From contig JAAYPY010000105.1 in assembly GCA_012519555.1 (NCBI GenBank), positions 1 through 35,503 of the forward strand: a stretch of 35,503 bases of DNA, given 5' to 3'. This document shows, piece after piece, positions 31,058-35,503 of this stretch. Below the pieces are notes generated by a model, which searched no databases, was not told the DNA's origin, and saw nothing but the letters and a program-made list of their open reading frames with translations. This DNA is from Tissierellia bacterium. Lineage in GTDB: Bacteria > Bacillota > Clostridia > Tissierellales > Sedimentibacteraceae. The stretch's first letter is position 1, and the number at the start of each line of letters is the position of its first letter. The translations under genes and the position numbers were made by a program.

Positions 31058-31333
31058 ATGAAAGATTACATAGAACGCAGGGCCATGGAGATTGCGGAAT
31101 ATATTATAAGTACTGAATCTACCGTAAGACAGACCGCTAAGAAATTTGGCGTCAGCAAAAGCACAGTCCATAAGGATGTAACAGAGCGTCTTCCCAAACT
31201 GAACCCTCCAGCTGCAAGCGAAGTCAAGAAAGTTTTGCTTAAAAATAAGTCTGAAAGACACATAAGGGGAGGTAAAGCAACACGCTTAAAATATAAAGAA
31301 GCACAGAACCAGGAAAAAGTCAGCAATATGTAA
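31058..31333 (+). CDS. spoIIID: Stage III sporulation regulator SpoIIID
   Basis: A 91-residue DNA-binding regulator of mother-cell genes, acting together with sigma-E and before sigma-K. The helix-turn-helix is 'VRQTAKKFGVSKSTVHKDV' (about 23-41), preceded by the typical start 'MKDYIERRAMEIAEYII'. A basic C-terminal part, rich in Lys and Arg, follows. The AAAGGGGGTT ribosome site precedes the ATG. The gene ends at a strong terminator. The gene order spoIID, spoIIQ, spoIIID is like that in Bacilli, except that spoIID is inverted. Confidence 0.96.
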   Translation: MKDYIERRAMEIAEYIISTESTVRQTAKKFGVSKSTVHKDVTERLPKLNPPAASEVKKVLLKNKSERHIRGGKATRLKYKEAQNQEKVSNM

Positions 31334-31349
31334 GATCCACTTGACGAGG

Positions 31350-31380
31350 GACACCAACCAAAATAGGTTGGTGTCTTTTT
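31350..31380 (+). terminator. Terminator after spoIIID (twin A)
   Basis: GACACCAACC and GGTTGGTGTC form a 10-bp perfect stem with the loop AAAATA, followed by five T residues. Its stem is identical to that of the terminator at 33383-33412. Confidence 0.9.
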
Positions 31381-31437
31381 GTTTTTTGGATTTACACCGG
31401 ATACGTGACCCAATACAAGATTGGTAAAAATTTAACA

Positions 31438-31466
31438 TTGACATACCTATATAGTCATTATATAAT
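31438..31466 (+). promoter_or_regulatory. Perfect sigma-A promoter of the flavin reductase gene
   Basis: TTGACA (31438-31443) and TATAAT (31461-31466) are both exact, with a 17-base spacer. The leader is about 100 bases long. Confidence 0.88.
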
Positions 31467-31476
31467 AGAATTACAA

Positions 31477-31513
31477 TTTTAAATATAATAAAAATATTTT
31501 ATTATATTTAAAA
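31477..31513 (+). repeat. Perfect 17-bp inverted repeat at the 5' end of the reductase leader
   Basis: TTTTAAATATAATAAAA (31477-31493) and its exact complement (31497-31513) are separated by ATA. It starts 10 bases after the -10 box, so nearly all of it is at the 5' end of the mRNA. It may form a stabilising hairpin or an operator. Confidence 0.75.
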
Positions 31514-31573
31514 TAATGTACATATTTTTTAAAAGTCTTAATGAATTAAAGACTAAATATGAAGGAGGAATTT

Positions 31574-33343
31574 ATGAAAGATTTAAAGAAGTTTTTGGCT
31601 ATATTAATTAGTACTTTATTAGTATTAAGTATGGCAGGGTGTTCATCACCGACAGACAACAAGCAACCAGAATTACCTGAAGAAACTCCTGCAGTGGAGC
31701 AGACAGGAATGAAACCCGGCAAATATACAGCAGCATTTAGAGGTTATAAGTCAGATGTTAAGGTTGAAACTGAAGTTGATTCCGAAAAAATAATCAGTGT
31801 TAAAGTAGTGGAACACAAAGAAACGGACGGAATCGGAACTCATGCGGTCGATAGACTTCCAAAAAGCATAGTAGACAATCAGTCTGTAAAGGTAGATACA
31901 ATAAGCGGGGCTACTACCACAAGCTATGCAATTATTAATGCAGTTACGGATGCTTTAAAACAATCAGGAGCCGACATGAAGAAATTTGAGTTAGGTCCTA
32001 GCACACCTACACCCAAAGATGTAACTCTTGATACTGATATAGTTGTTATCGGTGCAGGAGCAGCTGGTTTAAGTGCCGCCTTGGAAGCGAGAAGAAATGG
32101 AGCAGAAGTTATTGTTGTTGAAAAAATGGACATAACCGGTGGGAACACAATACGTTCATCAGGGGCTTTCAATGTTGCCGGTCATAAGTTGCAGATAGAA
32201 GCAGACAAGGGTCGAAAAGATGTTGAGGACTTCATTAAATTTACAATGACCGGAGGACATGACATGAATGATCCCGACCTTGTAAGATACATGATAGAAA
32301 ATTCTGCCGGAATAGTTGATTGGATAACTGAAGTAGGCTTTGAAGCAAGAATCGGTGAAACATATCAAAGCTTTACCGTTCCAGGTTATGCACCCGGTTT
32401 AATAATAGGACTGCAGGAATACTTTGAAGAACAGGGCGGAACAGTAATGTTATCAACAAAAGCTACAGAAATTATATTGAAGGACGGCTCGGCAGCCGGA
32501 ATTATCGCAGAAGGAGCTGATGGAGGAAAGGTAACAATAAATGCTGATGCTGTAATTATAGCTGCCGGAGGCTACGGAGCAAATTTAGACTGGATAGCGG
32601 AATTAGATCCAAACCTAAAAGGTTTTGTAACCAATAATCATCCCGGTGCTACAGGAGATGGAATTGTCATGGCTCAAGCTGTTGGAGCAGCAGTGAGGGA
32701 TTTGAATGAAATTCAGACTCACCCAACCGTTCATGTGCCTACGGCAACCATGATGACCGAAGGATGCAGAAATGCAGGTGGAATATTGGTTAATACTTCA
32801 GGAAAGAGATTTACAAATGAAGTAAATTACAGAGATATTGTATCTGAGGCAATATTATCTCAGGATCAAGGCTTTGCATATCTGATAATAAATCAAGAAA
32901 TAGTTGACAGTAACGGTAATATTCAAGGATATTATGATATCGGTGTTCTTCAAAAATTTGATACTATTGCAGATTTAGCTAAGTTTATGAGTGTGGAAGA
33001 AAATGTACTGCAAGAAACCATGGATAAATGGAATAAAGCTGTAGCAGAGGAAAATGACCCTGAATTTGAAAGCAAATTTTCATGGATAAGAGATTTAAGT
33101 GTTGGTCCATGGTATTCAGTAGCGGTTTCCCCCGGAATTCACCATACAATGGGTGGTATAGTTATTAACACAAATGCTGAGGTTATATCAACTGAAGGTC
33201 AAGTAATACCGGGATTATTTGCTTGCGGCGAGGTAACAGGCGGAGTTCATGGCGGGAACCGTGTAGGCGGGAATGCTATTCTTGACTGTTTGGTATTCGG
33301 TAAGACTGCAGGTGAAAAATCTGCTTCATATGTAAATAAATAA
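31574..33343 (+). CDS. Secreted flavinylated FAD-dependent reductase (fumarate/urocanate reductase-like)
   Basis: A 589-residue lipoprotein. The lipobox 'LSMAGC' places the lipidated cysteine at 23, so the enzyme is outside the membrane. An FMN-binding domain follows (about 46-135), with the flavinylation motif SGATTTS at 111-117, whose threonine can carry covalent FMN added by ApbE. Residues 150-589 form a flavoprotein domain of the fumarate reductase type: FAD loop 'VVIGAGAAGLSAALEARR', 'GGNTIRSSGAFNVAG', and near the end 'HHTMGG' and 'GNRVGGNA', which supply typical active-site His and Arg. Family members reduce fumarate, urocanate, cinnamates or similar unsaturated acids using electrons from the membrane. 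The substrate is unknown. The ATG at 31574 follows AAGGAGG; an upstream ATG at 31559 overlaps that site and is rejected. Confidence 0.9.
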   Translation: MKDLKKFLAILISTLLVLSMAGCSSPTDNKQPELPEETPAVEQTGMKPGKYTAAFRGYKSDVKVETEVDSEKIISVKVVEHKETDGIGTHAVDRLPKSIVDNQSVKVDTISGATTTSYAIINAVTDALKQSGADMKKFELGPSTPTPKDVTLDTDIVVIGAGAAGLSAALEARRNGAEVIVVEKMDITGGNTIRSSGAFNVAGHKLQIEADKGRKDVEDFIKFTMTGGHDMNDPDLVRYMIENSAGIVDWITEVGFEARIGETYQSFTVPGYAPGLIIGLQEYFEEQGGTVMLSTKATEIILKDGSAAGIIAEGADGGKVTINADAVIIAAGGYGANLDWIAELDPNLKGFVTNNHPGATGDGIVMAQAVGAAVRDLNEIQTHPTVHVPTATMMTEGCRNAGGILVNTSGKRFTNEVNYRDIVSEAILSQDQGFAYLIINQEIVDSNGNIQGYYDIGVLQKFDTIADLAKFMSVEENVLQETMDKWNKAVAEENDPEFESKFSWIRDLSVGPWYSVAVSPGIHHTMGGIVINTNAEVISTEGQVIPGLFACGEVTGGVHGGNRVGGNAILDCLVFGKTAGEKSASYVNK

Positions 33344-33382
33344 TATATTAATATCAGGCTGTAGAACAACAACATTTGGATT

Positions 33383-33412
33383 GACACCAACCGGAGGGTT
33401 GGTGTCTTTTTT
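33383..33412 (+). terminator. Terminator after the reductase (twin B)
   Basis: GACACCAACC and GGTTGGTGTC form the same 10-bp stem as at 31350-31375 but with the loop GGAG, followed by six T residues. Confidence 0.92.
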
Positions 33413-33482
33413 CATTTTATTCTGAAATGTTAAAACCTGTTTGTATTAATTTCAAAAATAGGTTATTATTTTTATGGGGTTT

Positions 33483-33506
33483 TACTATACTAAAAGATGT
33501 ATAGTA
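33483..33506 (+). promoter_or_regulatory. Inverted repeat upstream of the second aminotransferase
   Basis: TACTATAC and GTATAGTA form a perfect 8-bp inverted repeat with the spacer TAAAAGAT. TATACT inside it resembles a -10 box, which suggests an operator overlapping the promoter. The gene starts 82 bases downstream. Confidence 0.45.
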
Positions 33507-33587
33507 TGGTAAATAATCCAAGAGGTAATTTATGGTTGATATTAAAGTTTACATAAGGTAAATACAGAAAAACTATGGAGGATTAAT

Positions 33588-34709
33588 ATGAAAATTAAAA
33601 CTTTTAAAGTGGAACAGTGGATGAATGATTATGAAAATGATGCAATTTATAACTTGGGTGAAACTTGCATTGATTCTATGACTTTGGGAGAATTAATAGA
33701 ACTTTCAGGTCAGAAACCGGAAAAATATTTAGCTGAATTAAAAGATAAAAGGATGACTTATGGTTACATTGAAGGTTCTCCTGAATTGTTAAAGGGAATT
33801 TCAAGTTTATATAAGAATATATTACCAAGTCAAGTTATTCCTACACATGGTGCTGTTGGTGCAAATCACCAAGTTATAATATCTATGATTGAACCCAAAG
33901 ACAATATGGTATGTGTAATGCCTACTTATCAGCAACATTATTCAATACCCGAATCTATTGGAGCAGAGGTTAGAATTATCCAACTCACACCAGAAAACAA
34001 TTTTCTTCCTGATTTGAACTTATTGAGAAGTTTAGTAGATAATAATACCAAGATGATTACTGTAAACAATCCTAACAATCCCACAGGTTCATGGATTCCG
34101 GAAGATGCTATGATGCAAATTGTAAAAATAGCTAAGGATGTTGATGCATATATTTTGTCTGATGAAGTGTACCGAGGAATTTCTGAAGATGGAAGCTATA
34201 TGGTATCTATTGCTGACTTATATGAAAAAGGAATTTCGGTGGGAAGTATGTCAAAGGTATTTTCGCTTGCTGGATTACGAATGGGATGGATTGTTTCAAG
34301 GGATGAAGATGTAATCAGTGCCTGCCGAATAAGAAGAGATTACGATACAATAAGCTGTGGACAATTAGATGATTTGTTTGCAAGCTTAGCTCTTGCTAAT
34401 AAAGAAAAAATATTTGACAGAAACAGAAGAATTTTATTAAAGAACAGAGAGATTTTAGACCAGTGGGTGAATGATACTCCGGAAGTAAGTTATGTTAAGC
34501 CTGTAGCAGGAACAACAGCTCTTGTATATTATAAGAAGGATATGCCTTCCTATGATTTATGCGTAAAATTAATGAAAGAAAAAGGAGTTTTATTTACTCC
34601 AGGCTCTTGTTTTGAAATGGAAGGCTGTGTAAGAATCGGATATGCCTTTGATTCAAAAACACTAAGGGATGGATTAGAAAAATTCACTGAATTTTTAAGA
34701 GAAATATAG
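33588..34709 (+). CDS. PLP-dependent aminotransferase, class I/II
   Basis: A 373-residue fold-type I enzyme. It has 'THGAVGANHQVIISMIEPKD' (cofactor phosphate region), 'VNNPNNPTGSWIPEDAM' (Asn-Pro-Thr-Gly), 'ILSDEVYRGISEDG' (Asp and Tyr that hold the ring), 'SVGSMSKVFSLAGLRMGWIV' with the Schiff-base lysine, and a terminal arginine motif 'CVRIGYAF'. The opening 'FKVEQWMNDYENDAIYNLGE' is typical of a clostridial subgroup of unknown substrate that is distantly similar to capreomycidine synthase-like enzymes. It is unlike the aminotransferase at 13849-15090. GGAGG lies seven bases before the ATG. It follows the flavin reductase but with a terminator between. Confidence 0.88.
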   Translation: MKIKTFKVEQWMNDYENDAIYNLGETCIDSMTLGELIELSGQKPEKYLAELKDKRMTYGYIEGSPELLKGISSLYKNILPSQVIPTHGAVGANHQVIISMIEPKDNMVCVMPTYQQHYSIPESIGAEVRIIQLTPENNFLPDLNLLRSLVDNNTKMITVNNPNNPTGSWIPEDAMMQIVKIAKDVDAYILSDEVYRGISEDGSYMVSIADLYEKGISVGSMSKVFSLAGLRMGWIVSRDEDVISACRIRRDYDTISCGQLDDLFASLALANKEKIFDRNRRILLKNREILDQWVNDTPEVSYVKPVAGTTALVYYKKDMPSYDLCVKLMKEKGVLFTPGSCFEMEGCVRIGYAFDSKTLRDGLEKFTEFLREI

Positions 34710-34737
34710 AAATCAATTAAATATCAATTTATTGTAA

Positions 34738-34902
34738 AAATATGGGACTTATAAGATTAAAGCCGCTCGCTTAGGATATTACAACACTCATGCTCTTGTT
34801 TATGGTAGAAAAGGAGAAGAATGCAGACGATGTGGAGGAACTATTGTAAAAATAGAACTAAATTCTTGTAAATGCTTTTATTATCCTGATTGCCAATATT
34901 AG
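34738..34902 (+). pseudogene. Remnant of an Fpg/Nei-like zinc-finger C-terminus
   Basis: The frame encodes 'VYGRKGEECRRCGGTIVKIE' and then 'LNSCKCFYYPDCQY', which resembles the C-terminal zinc finger of formamidopyrimidine-DNA glycosylases (pattern RKGxxCxxCGxxI...FCPxCQ). There is no start codon or ribosome site, an in-frame stop lies directly before it, and the position that is normally the third cysteine (FYC) reads tyrosine. I infer a decayed 3' gene fragment. A stand-alone zinc-finger peptide is unlikely. Confidence 0.55.
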
Positions 34903-35055
34903 TGTTAAGCTATATTGATGTATTTATTATTGAATAATTTTGTCAAGTGTCATATAATGTTATAAATTGTTTTAAAAATAGAAATATGCTATAAAAGTGT
35001 TAATTATATAGTATATCCTATTTTTATGGTAAATTTAATATAAAAGGAGAAGTAA

Positions 35056-35328
35056 ATGAAGAGAGTAATTGTTTTTGGCAGCAGACATTGACCGGATTGT
35101 GCACCTGCGAAAGAGTATCTTTCAGAAAATGGAGTTAAGTATATATACCTTGACATATCAGAAAATATGATTAATCTTAAACGATTTTTGAAATACAGGG
35201 ACAATGCGCCGGAATTCAAGCAAATTAAAGAAGAAGGCAGGGTTGGGTTACCTTGCATCGTAATTGAAAACGGGGAAGAAATCCTGTTTGATTATAATTT
35301 GTTGGATATAGAGAGTTTAAAAGAATAA
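35056..35328 (+). CDS. Glutaredoxin-like selenoprotein (in-frame TGA read as Sec)
   Basis: Reading the TGA at 35089-35091 as selenocysteine gives a complete 90-residue protein: MKRVIVFGSRH-Sec-PDCAPAKEYL, then a middle part with 'LKRFLKYRDNAPEFKQIKEE', 'GRVGLPCIVIENGEEILFD' and a TAA stop. The active site is Sec-Pro-Asp-Cys (residues 12-15) at the end of the first beta strand, in place of the CPDC of close homologues, and the family's cis-proline loop is 'VGLPC'. A thiol/selenol oxidoreductase is the likely role. The ribosome site AAGGAGAAG lies just before the ATG. If TGA were a stop, only 11 residues would be made. A bacterial SECIS-like hairpin starts 13 bases after the TGA. A terminator follows at 35359. 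Confidence 0.85.
35105..35125 (+). promoter_or_regulatory. SECIS-like hairpin
   Basis: GAAAG (35109-35113) and CTTTC (35119-35123) enclose the loop AGTAT. The stem extends through CT/AG with a two-base bulge. The loop starts 22 bases after the TGA and has a G in its second position, as bacterial SECIS elements do. Confidence 0.6.
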
Positions 35329-35358
35329 AAAACTTATTATTAAATTATATAAAATAAT

Positions 35359-35379
35359 GGCTCGATTTAATCTCGAGCC
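35359..35379. terminator. Bidirectional terminator after the selenoprotein gene
   Basis: GGCTCGA and TCGAGCC form a 7-bp perfect stem with the loop TTTAATC, followed by GTTTATATTT. It lies between convergent genes. Confidence 0.8.
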
Positions 35380-35414
35380 GTTTATATTTGAGTTTGCCTA
35401 AAATCAAACTTAGA

Positions 35415-35503
35415 CTAACCCTTTTTTCTCCTGGTAATTACATCAAATATTACTGCTATTACAAGTATGATTCCTCTTATTATATATTGATAGGATATAT
35501 TTA
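35415..35503 (-). CDS. Sugar ABC transporter permease, C-terminal end only
   Basis: The minus strand encodes the last 28 complete codons plus the stop (TAG, 35417..35415). The peptide 'YQYIIRGIILVIAVIFDVIT' followed by RRKKG is typical of the C-terminal membrane helix and basic tail of RbsC/MglC-type permeases for ribose, galactoside or a related sugar. The rest of the gene and the expected ATPase and binding-protein genes are outside the window. The sugar cannot be named. Confidence 0.75.
   Translation of the reverse strand, partial: NISYQYIIRGIILVIAVIFDVITRRKKG

Noticed and set aside
31066..31413. Antisense open frame across spoIIID
   Set aside because: It covers a conserved regulator gene and its terminator, with no start signals.

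Overview
The window looks like chromosomal DNA of a low-GC, spore-forming, strictly anaerobic Gram-positive bacterium of the Clostridia. The genus cannot be fixed from the sequence, although a Tissierellia/Sedimentibacter-like organism would fit. The signs are AT-rich intergenic DNA with consensus sigma-A promoters, U-tract terminators, a T-box leader, the sporulation genes spoIID, spoIIQ and spoIIID, the cotJABC spore-coat operon, S-layer-homology (SLH) surface proteins, an iron-sulfur L-serine dehydratase and at least one selenocysteine gene. No phage, transposase, CRISPR array or rRNA was seen.

Layout. 1-5600 is read leftward: the first codons of a likely alanine racemase, a large SLH surface protein, a YhcC-type radical SAM protein, an AI-2E-family membrane protein and a GNAT acetyltransferase. 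5780-8610 is read rightward: a ferredoxin-tailed aldo/keto reductase joined to sdaAB-sdaAA, then tRNA-Ser(CGA). 8700-10460 is leftward: cotJC, cotJB and cotJA, an arginine-rich mini-protein, and a 5'-truncated ABM-type monooxygenase. 10560-13800 holds an arginine-type T-box, argG and a MATE exporter, followed by a leftward aminotransferase. 15200-25130 is rightward: tRNA-Lys, a soluble hybrid histidine kinase, a PRPP synthetase, an mreB-like gene, galU, pgcA and two tandem transglycosylase-SH3-SLH proteins. A leftward M23 peptidase faces this block. 26420-28650 carries walJ, a CxxH/CxxC mini-protein and the rpsF-ssb-rpsR operon. 28690-31380 is the sporulation cluster, with a HesB-like gene beside it. 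31430-35500 carries a secreted flavinylated FAD reductase, a second aminotransferase, a decayed Fpg-like zinc finger, a glutaredoxin-like selenoprotein and the end of a sugar ABC permease.

How the genes work together. The central rightward block is an envelope module: an MreB filament protein, UDP-glucose supply (pgcA makes glucose-1-phosphate, galU activates it) and secreted SLH-anchored wall hydrolases. SpoIID and SpoIIQ belong to the engulfment machinery, and SpoIIID is the mother-cell regulator that follows sigma-E. The serine dehydratase operon deaminates serine to pyruvate. The FAD reductase is a lipoprotein with a covalent-FMN motif and has its own consensus promoter and terminator, which suggests anaerobic reduction of an unknown substrate outside the membrane.

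The items most worth a second look are the selenoprotein hidden by an in-frame TGA at 35089 with a SECIS-like hairpin, the arginine-rich mini-protein near cotJ, a dispersed GGGACA...TGTCCC palindrome family (one copy supplies the end of a coding sequence), twin terminators around the FAD reductase together with a perfect 17-bp inverted repeat in its leader, and a sigma-F-like promoter in front of spoIIQ.
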